Assembly (NCBI RefSeq): GCF_014356525.2
Contig: NC_052507.1
Location: forward strand, 47,993,685-48,057,684
Source: Nilaparvata lugens
Lineage: Eukaryota; Arthropoda; Insecta; Hemiptera; Delphacidae
DNA length: 64,000 nucleotides
Direction: 5' to 3'
Part shown: positions 11,313-24,613 of the stretch, one piece after another
How positions within the stretch are numbered: position 1 is the stretch's first letter
Layout: every line of letters begins with the position of its first letter
Translations under genes and position numbers: made by a program
Notes under the pieces: generated by a model
What the model was told of the DNA's origin: nothing
Databases searched by the model: none
The model's input: the letters and a program-made list of their open reading frames with translations, nothing else

Positions 11313-11598
11313 ACGTTTTGGTAGAGAGTTAGTGGGGAGGATATTTTCAATATTCCTTCCGAAGAATGGACATTGATATGTCCAAAACTTCGCCAATTTA
11401 TGTAGATGCATAACAATATAATTATCTATAGTTATTACATTACAAATTGCTTTTTCATATCATATACAGTTCAATAATTATTTTGTTAGTCTATATTATG
11501 TAAATTCATCTATAATTTTGCTGTATTGTAAGCTATTGTATATACGTGTATAAGCCAGTATATATTGTAATCTACATAAATAAAGTAATCAATCTATC
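11313..11598 (+). repeat. Non-LTR 3'-UTR, copy B (attached to its element)
   Basis: The reference copy for the fragments at 1988, 7601 and 24614. It begins with the GGTAGAGAGTTAGTGGGGAG block, holds the stem-loop TGGACAT-TGAT-ATGTCCA, a long TA-rich stretch, then ATAAATAAAGTAATCAATC. Its presence downstream of a recognisable RT C-terminus ties the whole repeat family to this non-LTR lineage. Confidence 0.75.
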
Positions 11599-13207
11599 CC
11601 CACCATATGGAGCCATTAGTTGTCCAATCCAGGAATAACTACATTAATCTCCTTCGGCACATAACAGCTTCATTGATCCCAAAATTCGAGCATAACCTGG
11701 TTGAGAATAATGCTTCTTTGCTAACAGAAGTGGTGTTGTAGCCTTCATGAAGTTTTCGAAATATATATATGTTAGTGAGTATGGAGCTGATTGAGAGGGG
11801 ACCACTCCGTTTCCCCGAGAGGACCAGCTTTTAGTATAGGGGCAGGAGATATATTTGTTTTTGAGGGGGAGTCAAAACATAAAGTTGGGTACCAGAGACA
11901 GCAAACCATCATGCTTGAGCAAATTGCTTATATATACATTTTGTCTCCATCTCTTTTCCCTCTCCCACTATTTCGCTAGTTGTCTCAATTTAATTTCCTT
12001 CAATTTCCTGCACCACCACTACTCTGGATCAGGTTAGGCTCACTGATCAAACACCCTTTTCATCACAATATTAGGGCATGGTCCACCCCAACTCGAAAGT
12101 GAACCCTCTAGCGAAAACAAAATGAATCCAGTTATTTCTTCCTGATTCAATCGGTGGGATTGAATTATTGGTAAAATGCAGTCTCCATTGTGCTTCTAAA
12201 CTGAAGCGATAACTGTCAAGTGTTCTCATACACCATATCGATCTTTCGCGATTAATTTCTTTGCTCAACATTCAAATCAGTTTGATCTCTGGTATGATAC
12301 AACTATACAGTATATTATACTTGATTTGATCATGAATTGTGTGATTTTGAATAGAATCGGTAATACTATAGATTGAAACGGATTTTTGAACTACGAAATT
12401 GGAATTCAAGTTGATTATGCAGAAGCATTGGTGATCACATTTAAAAAAACAATTATTTATCCATATTCTGCTCTACTCCTCAGTCGTGCTTTTTCATTCC
12501 AGATCAGTTTTATTCTATTCTCTTTCAAATTCTATACCCTCCCATTTTTATTCTCTCGTTCTACTATCAGATATCAAACTACCGGTTTTCTTCATTTATC
12601 ATCTCTCAACTCATTGCTCTGTAACTTTTTCTGTGATACTTCTCAATGATTTCTTTTTCTTTCGGCTCAATGCTAAAATTTTTTCAACGTTGAGTCTTGA
12701 TTTTCATGTATTATAGAATATCTTTAGCTTTGGAAAATTCCCTTCTGCTCAAAATACTGACTGCCTCAATTCACCCAGCTAACCTAGATACACGAAATAT
12801 TTTCAGTACAATACCAATTAATTTCTCGGTGTCAAATAACCCTATACAGCGGCGCCCAAATCTAATATCAGATTATTTGTTCGATAAGTGTGGAGGTGTA
12901 ATGTGGTGTGTGGGGTTGGAACGTGCCCCGGCCGCTGGGGCATTTCTTTGCCGCCACAAATCACGCTCACGCACAAAATCGGGCGCAAAACGTCATCGCA
13001 AACTGTGTGCTGACTTGGCCTCTGATGGTCACCTGCCCTACAACTGCCCCTGAATTATTTATCGACTCCAGTTGTACACGGGTCAGTGAACGCTCTTTTT
13101 CCCCTCCTTTAACCACCCCCGCACCACAATTTCCACACGAAGAACTCGCGACTGCGCGTGCGTGTTTGTCCAATGGGACAAGTTCGCCTAAAAGCTGCTG
13201 GTGCCTT
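11599..13207. other. Unannotated; GC-richer island near 12890-13230
   Basis: Most of the stretch is AT-rich without a domain-bearing frame. About 12890-13230 is distinctly GC- and CpG-richer than its surroundings and keeps overlapping frames of 113-118 codons open on the plus strand. None resembles a protein I know, and overlap in three frames argues for composition rather than coding. A promoter or first exon of a host gene is possible but unproven. Confidence 0.35.
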
Positions 13208-13350
13208 CGACTCAGACCTTATTCTACAAAGACGTACGTGATTGGTTGATAGATCCGACTCAGTTTCCCACAAAGACGTACGTGGTTGGTCGATAGTTCA
13301 AACTCAATACCCCAGAAAGATATCATGATACGAAGGTGCATATTTGGTCA
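13208..13350. repeat. Degenerate ~48-bp tandem repeat with ACGTACGTG cores
   Basis: Two clear units start at about 13209 and 13257 (ACTCAG, then ACAAAGACGTACGTG, then ATTGGTTGATAG or GTTGGTCGATAG). A third, poorer unit starts at about 13304. A related ACATACGTG plus TTGGTTGATGG motif follows near 13370. Confidence 0.55.
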
Positions 13351-16300
13351 GAATAGTTCTTCAAAACACATACGTGTTTTGGTTGATGGATACCCTGACA
13401 CCAACTCCAATTCACAACTCCTCGGCAAAATGATATCGGGGTTCCTTCAAGCAAGTGTATGAAGTGAATAACAAACAGAATTATGATCTAGGACTGAGTC
13501 AATGCAATTCGCATAAAGCTTCTGTGGACGAATCAATTATCCCATGTTCCATTGTGGAATAATGATGACAAGACAGGATAACTTTGTCTGTGATTCTAAA
13601 TTAAAAGAGTATGGTATAAGGAATTTTTAGTTGACTTAGTGACTTAGGTACTTCGATGTAATGGAACTTCTCAACAATGTCTCAAACTAGTGATGATTTT
13701 TAATAATTTCGTTTCCACAAGAGTAATAGATATGTCTGTGAGCTCTTATATTATTCAACACAATACATGTCTTTCAAATTGAATGTTGGAAATTATGTCA
13801 GAGTTAAATTTTTTAATTTGTCCTGAACACAATATGTAGACTACAATTTAAAATTGAGTACAATTTTTCTCATTTTGAGAATGTTCCATTTTTTATTCCA
13901 TTTTGTTTGGTTACCTCTATGCACCACTCCCTTTGAAAAGAAATTTTGTAAGGACGAATATTCATATTGCAATGATTCTGATAATATTCGTGTCAGCAGG
14001 CATTGAATGTGTAGAAGTGTTTCATTCCAATCGCAGATTGAATAGAACGAAGCCATGCAGAGTCAAAACGGTTCCAGAGATACAGAGATGCTGGTAGGAA
14101 TAAGTCGTCTCTGAATTTGCAAGCGTTGGGGTCTGATGAGCAAGCTCTGCGAAACCTCTCAAGGAGTTCAAAATTAAACCTGTACTTCTGCTCGAGCTTA
14201 TAAAGCGGATTGAGCACATTCTTCGTCCCAATAGAATTCTGCAATTTCAGATGCCCCTCGAAGTTTATTCAAATGTAATTTGACAATTTATTCTCTCAGG
14301 TCTTGGAGAGGAGATCGAGTTTGAACCTGCTTCACAGGCAAACACGGTTTCGTATTCTTTGAAGTGAGTTTCTTCCCACTCAAAATAGAGATGAATACTC
14401 CATGCAGGATACTTCTTCATAGCATGAAGACATTTTTTCAATATATTATTTTCACAAATATGTGAATAATACTCATGAATATCTCTATAAATGTGTTATT
14501 TCTGTATCGAGTGTAAACGTTTTTCATATAATTTGTGTAAGATCTCTTGGAGCATCGTACTTAAATTATATCTGGCAACCTCATTCGAATAATTTTTCTG
14601 AATACTTCAAAACGGCCATAAACGTGTTTGAGGAGGAGGAGAGTAAACGGTAAATTTCAACAATTCATTCATCCAAATTATCACGATTTTTAGAGAATAA
14701 GAATAGAAAAACTGATTTAAACGAGAATCAAATATCAAGTTTATATCCTGAGTCTGAGTCTAAATATACCTCCAAAACAGTCTCCAAAACATTAATTCAT
14801 TTATTGTCTCATACTAGAATGGTAAAATTCCCTAACGGCATAACACCCCCTAAACCTTGTTAGAATGGGTAATCAGAATCTGAATGAGAAATGAATGTAC
14901 AATACTTTCAAGTAATCCAATTACCAGGCTGCGAACAACTCATGTAATGTAGATAAGATATGGAAGTATAAGTTGGATTGTGCTTTGCCTGGCTTCTGAA
15001 ATGCCATATTCGAGGACATTAAGGCATGTAAGAGCGGCTGTGTTGCTATTCTCGCTTGAGATATTGCCCACATATTTTCTATTTCCTTCAGCTGCAGGAG
15101 TGAAGTGCCGGTAAGTTATTACAAACGTGATATACCTCTGCAAAAAGTGTTTCATTTGCACCACTGCTACACATAATCTTTCAGCGAGAGAATTGTGTCA
15201 AATCGGAGAATTAGTTTTATTTATGTTTCTGTCCAGAATCAATTGAATGGCCTCCGTTCAAGCACATTAATTCAATTTCAAAAATTATCATTCCATTTGT
15301 GAAATGCAATTGTTCACAAATCAATTCAAAATATTCTCCACTTTCAAATCAGACAATAATACATCTCAATGTGTGTTTTTCCATAGAGCAGTATATCCTT
15401 TCAACTCGGTGATTAAGAAAAGGCTAGTCTGAATTAGATCTTTTTGGACCTCTAAAGACAAAACTGTCATGTAGCTAATGATGAATATCAAGTTTTATTG
15501 AAGCTACTCCCAATAATAGTATAAACGAAAATAATATGCTTTGTTGGAGAAATATGGAAGATACAATGTTCTAGTAATCTTGTAACTTCTCAATACTGAA
15601 GTGACAATCTTCCAAAATCAAGATAATCCGTGTTGATTTCTTTTAATATAGTGCTATAATAAACTTTAGACTCTTTTCTCACTTTTCCCTCCCAGTATCA
15701 CTCTGGCACAAGCCTAGGGCTCATGTGACGCTCACATGATCCAATTATTGGATTAAAACAAATTATATTTTTAAAATATAATAGACTTATCTTGATGATT
15801 TATTTCTTATTCAGGTTCAGGGCACCACTATATGGGCATAAGAAATACAATAACTTAGTGGAACGTACTTGACGCTGTGGGGTTGGTTGGTGGAAATGTC
15901 CTCCAGTATCAGCCAATTTTCGAATTAAATAGGTAAATTCTGCAGTCACTGGATCGTCAATCACATTCTACCTCAACTCGAACCAATTTCCTCCAAAATC
16001 TGACTCCGTTTCCTAGATACATAAAACCGAGTCTTTAGATCGCAACCTCTCAACACTCTCTTGACGTGTGTGCAGTTATTCACTATGCATAAAGGCCAGA
16101 CCCTTCCAACATCAGACACAACAGCGAAACTCACTAATCGGATAAAAGCGAGCCCTCCTTCACCCCCACCCACCCTGAATCAGCACCCGAAACTATTCCC
16201 TCCCCCACCCCATCAACCTATGAGAACTGTGCCACCAATCCCAGCTAAGGTAAAGAGAGCTTCGAACTGTCAGCATTGCTTGGAAGGGTACATTGATGTC

Positions 16301-18110
16301 GGATTTAAAGTACGCTGACAATTTGAAGAGGATTTCACTATGGCAGCTCCCATTTACCTTCTCTGTTATGTCGAAAATTAATTAGACTAACTAATCCAGA
16401 ATTGACTATAGACTCTGTCGTACTGTAATTTATCGTTAACTCGTTTTAATGGCTCATGAATTGCAAATGGACGATGGTGCTGCTTCGTTCACGCGAATAC
16501 TGGAGAAGGTTCTCCATCTCGCTCACCTACTCCCTGTCTCTCACACTTGCACAACATTCATCGTAGACACCTGATAGGTTTACCTCGATATTGCACAGCT
16601 TTCACAGGGTACGAAGTGACGCCTTATATTTGAGAATTTTGTGGTTTGTGGACTTTGTGGTTGCCTTTCAAGTGGTGGTTGTGGGTTGCAGGATTAAATG
16701 TTTGTGAGCAGGTTTCTCCTCTGAAATACAGAAATTCTGTATCAATAGAAGAAAAAACCCATCCGGTTGGTGGGTAACATTCATAATATTATTCTAATCA
16801 TCTTTCTATAGATATTTTTAAATTGATCTAATGTCTATCTATAGATAATTAAATTGCTGAAATAAATAGCGGTTTCTAATCAAGGTATTCGTCGGCCACT
16901 TAGCTCCAAGTCATTGATCATTAATTTTCTCAACCATACACGCAATTGCGTGTACGTAAAATATTGCAACCGTTTAGCTGGGAATCAGGTGGAAAGGTGA
17001 AGCTGAAATTCAAAACAAGAGAGGCATTCTGTTAATTTCAGACCTTCATTGTTCCCATAATGATTTTCATAGATTCCTGATAGCCTATTTACATATATTA
17101 ATTATTCTAAAAAGTGAATTTGAAGAATTAAAATTCTTAATAGGTGATATTTTATCAAGCAACCTTACTAAGTTTACGTTTTATATTTCTGAAAGAAATT
17201 ATGTAAAGTAGATAACTTTCTAACAGAGATAATACGTTCAAGGGATCAATCAGCTTCATGTGAAGTAATAATGGAGGTATTGAGTATTACAGCTTAGGGT
17301 AACTATAAATTCTCTAATCATTATTAAGTTGATTCGATATGTTTCAACTTTTAGTAAATTCTCTAATTTATGATTAAAAAAAATTATGATAAAGTGAATA
17401 ATAAATTATTCACGATATTTTTGCTATTGTTCAAGTTGAATGTGTTATATTGAAGAAAAAACTGCAGGATAGAGGACAAAGATCGGGAAGGATCGAGAGA
17501 AATAAATAGTGAATTTATTGTTCCAAATGGAAGGAATATCACTGACAATTTTTTCCCGTTCATATTTATTTCATTTGGAGATGCGGCTTTGGTACATCAA
17601 TGAGCTCAAATCAATTTTGATCAAAATAGATGTCTTCTGAGAAGTGGATTATAATGTAGCTACTATTAAGAAACATTTCTTGTTGAATTTCATTGGTGAA
17701 TTCTATTGTTTCAGATTAACAAAAGGAAGAGACAGATCTTTTCATTGCATTCACGGTTTCGAATGAAAGGCTTACCGAAGGGGGACGCTTCAGATTAGCT
17801 GTCTATTGCAAAACTCGAGTTCAGTATTGCCTCAATATCAAATCATATTGAGCAATTATTGAGCGAATTCAATGGTGCTCTTACAGATTAGCTCTTACTG
17901 ATAAAAAGAAAAACTTCTAAATAGAAAACGGAAAGCTTAATTTCCCTGCATAATAAGTATTCATGGTCTATTTCGGGATCATAATAGTCTCTTAGAATTT
18001 TGTTTCATTCGAGCATTTTTAAGCTCTCAATTGATAGGCTTGAATAGCTTGGATATACAATAGCCTTTGATACAAAAGTTCATTTTCTTTATCAGAGAAG
18101 ATTGAGTAAC
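13351..18110. other. Long unannotated stretch
   Basis: No element or gene is recognised across almost 5 kb of AT-rich sequence. A minus-strand frame at 13993-14244 (83 codons, containing LERFRRACSSDPNACKFRDD) has ordinary amino-acid composition and might be an exon or a decayed element tail, but I cannot name it. A proline-rich 85-codon plus frame at 16061-16318 is likewise unidentified. Elsewhere only short chance frames occur. Confidence 0.35.
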
Positions 18111-18112
18111 TA

Positions 18113-18913
18113 CAGGGTGACTACGAGAAACATTTACATTTTGGGAATAAGAAAAAATAACTATTTTTAAAGATACTATTCATTCAACTTGAGTTAAATA
18201 GTTGTGAGTATCACCCACTTTACATTGTGAAAATTATGTAAGGAAGGTGAAGTCCTTCTTCCCTGAGGCAATTTTCTATTCTGTTCAGGAAGCTCTTCCA
18301 CACTCGTTCAAGTGTATCCTCAGTGATCATCGTTACCTCAGTACTTATTGCCGTCATCCAAAGTATGGGTTTTATGTCGATAAACCTGTTTTTTCAAATA
18401 TCCTCACGAACAAAAATCTTTTTAGATGACTTGAAAGCGGCGATACTTACTGAGGTGGCTTAGATCACTGACGGCACACTAAAATGAATGAAAAAATGTC
18501 TATTTCCAAAAAAACTGAAACTACTACATCAATTACAGAAAATATTAGATCAATTACAATTACATGCAATAGTTAGTTACAATACAAATTTCTTAAAGTG
18601 TGTCCTTTACATATTTAGTGTTTTCTGTGTGGAAATTGACCTACTCCACTATGGCGTACTAAGCTCTAGAGTAGGTTTTGTTTGTTTTGTTTTTTCGAAT
18701 CATTAATTAGTTAGTGTTTAGTAGGTCATTAGGTGACTGGAACGAGTGTATAAGAGCTTCCTGATTAGAATAGAAAATTGCCTCAGGGAAGAAGGATTCC
18801 ATCTTCCTGACATACTTTTCTCCATGAAAAGTAAATGGAATAAACTTACAACTATTTTACTCAAGTTGGATGAATAGTATCATGAAAAATTGATATTGTT
18901 TTTTTTCACTCTG
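18113..18913. mobile_element. Foldback MITE with TA target site (801 bp)
   Basis: The ends are CAGGGTGA on the left and the inverted TCACTCTG on the right, each flanked by TA, as in Tc1/mariner-type MITEs. The arms 18155-18315 and 18737-18897 are inverted copies of roughly 160 bp and share CCTGAGGCAATTTTCTATTC. A second, inner inverted pair lies at about 18326-18360 and 18437-18475 (CAGTGATC and CCTCAGTA motifs). No transposase remnant is visible. Frames inside are non-coding. Confidence 0.75.
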
Positions 18914-18915
18914 TA

Positions 18916-20783
18916 TTAGAAAGAGTTGATAGCTGATTCTTTAGATTTGCATTTGGGATTTTTGATACTATAGTTCTCCACTTGACTAACTTTATTCAGA
19001 GCTCGGCAAATAAAACGTTAGTTTTCTATAACATTCTTCATGTTATTCAAGAATTCAACTTGTCATTACAATATTTATAGTATTTAAAAATATGATTACC
19101 CTATTGAACACGTATTAAGGATTAATACATACAGAATCACTCATATTTATTTATATATTGGATAGAATAAACAATACAGTAGTCGGAAAAGAAAAACAGG
19201 CTATGGCACAAAACTTCTTCAATTTTCTAATTTTGTCTCAAATTGTCCAAATATTATGTAGGTTACGTCCATATCCATAATATTATGTATACGTCCATTA
19301 AATTTATACACTAAATCATCAATCTGAATATACAAATCAGAATAAAACAAAGAAAATTAAATTGAATTATGATTCGTATAAATAATGCATTTTGTAAGAA
19401 ATACTCTATTTTTGAAATGCAGAATATTCCAGGTGAAATATTTTCTTCAAAATATAGTTGAAATTCTGGGTTCTTGCAGAATCAATGTTGGCTGGCCTGT
19501 GGCCTGCTAAAGTGACGATCCCTGTTCGTAATAATTTTTCTTCAGTATTGGCTAATTCATTCTTCCATTTCACATCATATTCTGAGCACGATTCAACAAT
19601 AATTCTATGTGCAATGACCACTGATAAATTCTACTGAGAAGTAGATACTAGCCTTCTACTGGTGGTTTGTAAGAAATAAAAGTGAGATAATTGATGATTG
19701 AGCTCAGAAAATAACTTACTTTGATCAAATTCACTAAAAACAAGAAATACCATCTCTCATGAATCATGACATGGCCTACACAGATCGTGATCATTCTATA
19801 GAAACTCCTTATCACATAATAATATCTCACCTATCATGTACAAAAGTCAAAAGCTGGTAAGAGTATATAAATAATTGAATCGTACTAAAGTTCTTTCAGT
19901 GTGTTGACACCAAAAATTCTACTTCGTCTAGCTTTAGCAACCAACCGATATTGTTTCGGTGATGACTCTCTGCTATTCATGTCATCTTTCACTAGTGAGA
20001 GTGCATGCTCGGTTGCACGCTGCATTCAAATAGCCGGCATTCACGTGGAGATTGCAGCTACAAACAATAATAATAACACTACAAACAATAACACAAAGTT
20101 CCAGCTGACTTATTAATATAACTGGAGGCACGTGGGTCCTAGGCCCTGCGAAATTTGCCTAGGGGTGTCCAGTAGGAGGTGAAGGAGGACGATGAGATGA
20201 GGAAGTGGTGAAGGAGGAGGTGATGTTGGTGGTGGTGGTGGTAGAGACAGAAGACAGATGGAGAGTAGGTGTAGGAGAAGGAGGGGGTGGTTGAGTAGAG
20301 CAGAAGGCCTTCATTTGTGAGGATTTCGGGCCAGGCTAACGCAATTGCGAATTCCAGTCAAGCATGTAGTATTGCTGCAATAAAGCAATGAGGTTTGTAT
20401 TTGGGTGAGGAGGAGTGGGAAATAAGGAGATAAGGAAACATATTTGGGATGAGTATGCAGTGATGGCTGGGGGAGGGGGAAAGAGATACCGCGGTCCCTT
20501 TGATAATAACACTTGGTAGTGATGTTGTTGGGGGGGGGGGGTGGATTTAATACTAGGCACAGATATACACACTCACATGTACTACTATTCTATGTTGATG
20601 ATGGTGATGTTGATGTTAGCTGTGCTGAGTTTGGGGGGGGATAAGCGAGCGAGCAGCAAGTGGAAGAGCTTACATTTCCATCAGGTGTACACTAAATCAT
20701 GCCGCCTTCTCATTAACATACACAGAATTCTCTGTGTAATAACAGCGGTGACAAATTGCAGTCAAGGAGATTTGAGTGTGTCT
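18916..20783. other. Unannotated; purine-rich patch near 20165-20540
   Basis: AT-rich to about 20150. Then comes a G/A-rich patch with repeated GGTGGTGGTGG and a run of eleven G at 20531-20541, which could form G-quadruplexes on the plus strand. No gene is recognised; frames here reflect low complexity. Confidence 0.4.
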
Positions 20784-20804
20784 GCGATGCGATGCGATGC
20801 GATG
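20784..20804. repeat. (GCGAT)n pentanucleotide repeat
   Basis: Four tandem GCGAT units, then a degraded unit. Confidence 0.9.
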
Positions 20805-21026
20805 TGCTCTTATATGCTCTGCGATTTCATCTTGGCGTGCGCTTTTCTGAACAGTGTCACATGTCAACCTCATTGTTGTTATTGTTTGTTATTTTGGGTC
20901 GGCGCCATTTGAGGGATGGACTGAGAAATCTTTATAGATGTTTGGTGGTTGCTATATTAGTTTGATTGGTGTTTTAAGGATTTTGGAGGTATGGGGTATC
21001 CACTATATTGTGATAAACAGCTAATT

Positions 21027-21268
21027 GACCGAGCGAAGTGAGGTCTAAGATTCAAGTCGATGGTTTGGCATTCCTCTTAATGTTTAAATGTTCTATGTTG
21101 CGCATTTACGACGAAGCGCGGTAACAGATTTTCATGAAATTTGAAAGGTACGTTCCTTTTTTAATTGAACGTCGACGTATATACAAGGTTTTGGGAATTT
21201 TGCATTTCAAGGATAATATAAAAGAAAAAAGGAGCCTCCTTCATACGCCAATATTAGAGTAAAAATCT
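21027..21268 (+). repeat. Probable dispersed repeat starting GACCGAGCGAAGTGAGGTC
   Basis: The left end carries an inverted GACC...GGTC around GAGCGAAG, a style shared with the Helitron-like ends in this window. The text resembles a common insect interspersed repeat I remember, but there is no second copy in this window, so the repeat status is inferred. Confidence 0.3.
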
Positions 21269-21886
21269 GGTGTGGCGCACTCACACAACTTTCCTTGCCG
21301 TTACGAAAATTGATTACCTGACGCTAGTGTTCCCGCGCATCTAAAGTCTACTTATTCAAAGATCTGAGCCAGCTGGTGTCAGGACAATAACTCTGGAGAC
21401 AAACGATGTCTGCTATCTCTTCATAGTGAATGATTTCATAGAATCAACTGTTGCCAACACTTTGCAATTGAAATAATCACATTTTATCGAATTTCGAGCT
21501 TATTATAGCTTATTTTAGGTGAAAATGTTACTGAACATTTATTGTAGAGATTTTCATGTTCAATCTTTTCCACTTGAAATTTTCTGTTTAAACTGTATCT
21601 GAAGCCTGATAATTGGGAATCTAAAATCAAACATTGCATAGATGAAGCGGAGCTCCTGAAATTTTTACAGATATGGGACATGTGGAAGTTGATAGAGCTT
21701 ATCAATGACTTATTCAGGTATGAAATTGATCAAAATCGTTGGAGCCGTTTTCGAGAAAATCGCAAAAAACCCTGTTTTTGACAACATTTTCGTCATTTTA
21801 GCCGCCATCTTGAATTGCATTTGATCGAAATTGTTCGTGTCGGATCCTTATACTGTAAGGACCTTAAGTTCCAAATTTGGAACTTA
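21269..21886 (-). repeat. Dispersed repeat family P, copy 2 (inverted, truncated)
   Basis: Read on the minus strand, this segment matches 35620-36250: shared blocks include the GTTGTCAAAAACAGGGTTTT region, the GGAGCTCCG segment and a terminal GGCAAGGAAAGTTGTGTGAG. No coding capacity. It stops at a perfect 22-bp palindrome at 21865-21886 and lacks the GT-rich start seen in copy 1. Confidence 0.75.
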
Positions 21887-24556
21887 TTTTTAGTAGACCA
21901 TAGGTCTACTACTTGTGGATGAGAATACTGCGTGAGGTCTACTGTTCACAGAACTACTAGTATATTCCAAGTCTTCTTATTATTCGTATCAGCTGCTTTA
22001 TAATGCATCATACTACTTACTATAGTCACAAAGTAGAAGGAATTATATTTCTTCTCTGTGCTATAGTATAGCATTGACTCGGCAAAGAGCAGGAGTTATT
22101 GAATAGCTCGTCTAAATCCAACATCCTAAATCTATACTTATAAAATTCTTATCTCACTGACTCAATCACTCACTCACTCTCTCACTGATCACGATTTCTG
22201 GAAAACTACTGGATGGATTGCAACAAAACTTGGAATATAGCTTTCTTATACGTCCTAGGTGCTCACTAAGAAATATTTTGGCGATATTTCAACACTATGT
22301 TTCTATATCCGGCAGATCGCGAAAACTGCTTAAACAATTTCGATGAAATTTCAATAAATCAGTATGATATAAATGGAGGGTATTTTTAAAACTTCAGAAG
22401 TGTCCGTTGTGGAATTTGTAAAGAATGAGGAAATTCGGCCAAAATTTAACTTGGGCGAAAGAGTAGGACTATTTATTAAAACGGCCAAATAGCTGTTGTT
22501 GCTTTTCCTAATATAAAAATATCTTCCATAGAAGTAAGGCGCTTTCCCCATGAATCAATTATTCTCAAACATTGATTGCTTTACTAAAGAAAATAGGAGG
22601 TAGCTTTTGATAAAAATATAGGAGAATATGCATAACAGTTGACTATCAGTATTCCTCATTAATAGCATCAATGCTCCCCATTCGAACAATTCTGACACAA
22701 TTATGTGAATCTTACTATAATTTGGTTACTTCAGATCAGATGAAGATAATAATGTTGATGATCGCGACTGTTTCAATTTCAATCATGTTTGACATTAAAT
22801 TTTTACTTTTGATGCCAGCTGTTATTATTATGTGAGATAAGCTCTCATTGCATGTAATTATAATCATTGAAGTCAATAATTATACTAAGAAAGCAATTCT
22901 GTTTGAATATGTGTGTTTGTGGTTATGTATGTATGTCGGACGGATCTCGAAAACAGATCTAACGATTTTGATTAAATCACGAATATAGTGGGTTGGCGAC
23001 AAAAAACATTATTTTGGAACAGGTCTCAACTCTGGGAAAATTCGCTGAAGTTCCTTGAGAAAGGATTATTAATCCCTCAAGTAGCAGCTGATCAGAAAAA
23101 AGTTCCCCATAGTATGTTGAAAAAGTAAGAAAGTTTGAGCAAATGAAAAAGATTACAAAATGAAAAGATCTGTTAATACATAGTCCGGACTAAATACCAC
23201 GAGAACCAATAAGAGAATTCTCATTCGCCTTCTATTAGAAAAAAACCCTGCTCTGATTAATTCTCATGATATTTAAACCTGATTGAAATTGAACAGGCTT
23301 TTGTGCTACTGGGCCTGATATTTTCATGTTTGAAAATCAGCTAAAAACTAAATCGAAAAAAAAATTCCATCAGCTGCTCCTATTTCCTTCCATGATGTCA
23401 TTGCATGGCACAAGACAAACCTATTGATATTGATAGATCGCAAGTAAATACTAAAGTTGTCAATTAAGATAGAAATTAAATTGAGTTACTTGCTAGTTTA
23501 CATCCAAATTTTCATCCCTTAGCTTTAGATTGTAAGCTAAGATCAAAGAAAGAAATCATATAATGGTAGTCAATAATCAAAGTGATTGAATACACTCTAT
23601 TCAAATTTATGCAAATTTACATTAAAATGATCCCACTTCAATATTTATTATAGTAAAGTTTAGGACATGAGAAATCAGCCACAATATGTTATACTAACTA
23701 TTATGAATGAACTCTTATGTATGAATGGACTTCCATGGAAGAAAGAATCAGTGGATTGGTTGCTTTTACACTTTTGGATGAGTGAAACGAATAGTAAGTG
23801 ACAGGCTATGCCAAAAATTCCAGAATAAGCAAGAGATCCATGGATAGGCTACCAGAGTCATCAAATTCGGAATCAACTTAATTTGGAATTTAATGCTCAA
23901 TTGCATCAAGCAAAAACAAAAATAAGATGATCACTGCTAATTTGATAACTGTCAACGGGAAATATTAATTACCAATGAATAAAGTCGAGGTGGACTCTAA
24001 GGGCCCTACACACCTACGGATTTGGCTCGCGGATTTGGCCTGTCTTGGCTCGTGTCCTTGAACGACTCGGAGCAAAATCGCTACACACTAGTAGTAAGCA
24101 ACGTGAGCCCGGCCTGCCCTACTTTTCAACGCTATCTATACTCTCCATCAAAATCTAAATCGTCCAATATTGGAGATAGAGGAATTTCGATTTCAGATTT
24201 GAATTCAGCAACCCCAAATTCATTAAAGCTTAAGTCCCATAGTCGAAAATACCAGAAAACAAGGGAGTTATGGCTGTTTTTAATATAGCTTTCTATTATC
24301 ATAGTAAAAACGTACTAGGTTAATAAGATAATAATTTTTTGCTCACAAAGGGAAAGGTTTTTAGAAGTGTTTGAACACTTAAAAGTTTAGGTCTAAACAT
24401 GAACATTTTTAAAATTTTAAACTTTGAAAAGATGAATCCAAATATGAAATCAGAAAATCAAAAATCAACTATGAATATGAAAAGAGTTGAATATGGATTC
24501 AACTCTGACCATTTTCACTTCCATTTCCTCCTTATTGTTATCTTATCTGTCTCTCT

Positions 24557-24577
24557 ACACACACACACACACACACA

Positions 24578-24608
<31 letters not shown>

Positions 24609-24612
24609 TCTA
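24557..24612. repeat. (CA)n(CT)n compound microsatellite
   Basis: About eleven CA units continue directly into about sixteen CT units, then into a retrotransposon 3' fragment. Confidence 0.95.
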
Positions 24613-24613
24613 T

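Larger units (their letters stand above)
8422..11598 (+). mobile_element. CR1/Jockey-type non-LTR retrotransposon, internally deleted
   Basis: The element has an APE-type endonuclease domain, the first part of a reverse transcriptase domain, a C-terminal tail, and a 3' UTR ending in an AATAAAG signal and a CAATC-type tail. No ORF1 is visible upstream. The 5' boundary is uncertain; the minisatellite at 7858-8155 may belong to it. A (TA)n tract has expanded in the 3' UTR. Frameshifts and an internal deletion make it non-autonomous. Confidence 0.8.

Noticed and set aside
12697..13249. Overlapping 113-118-codon ORFs in the GC-rich island
   Set aside because: Three frames are open at once without a recognisable domain; more likely compositional. 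Kept only as a possible promoter or first exon.
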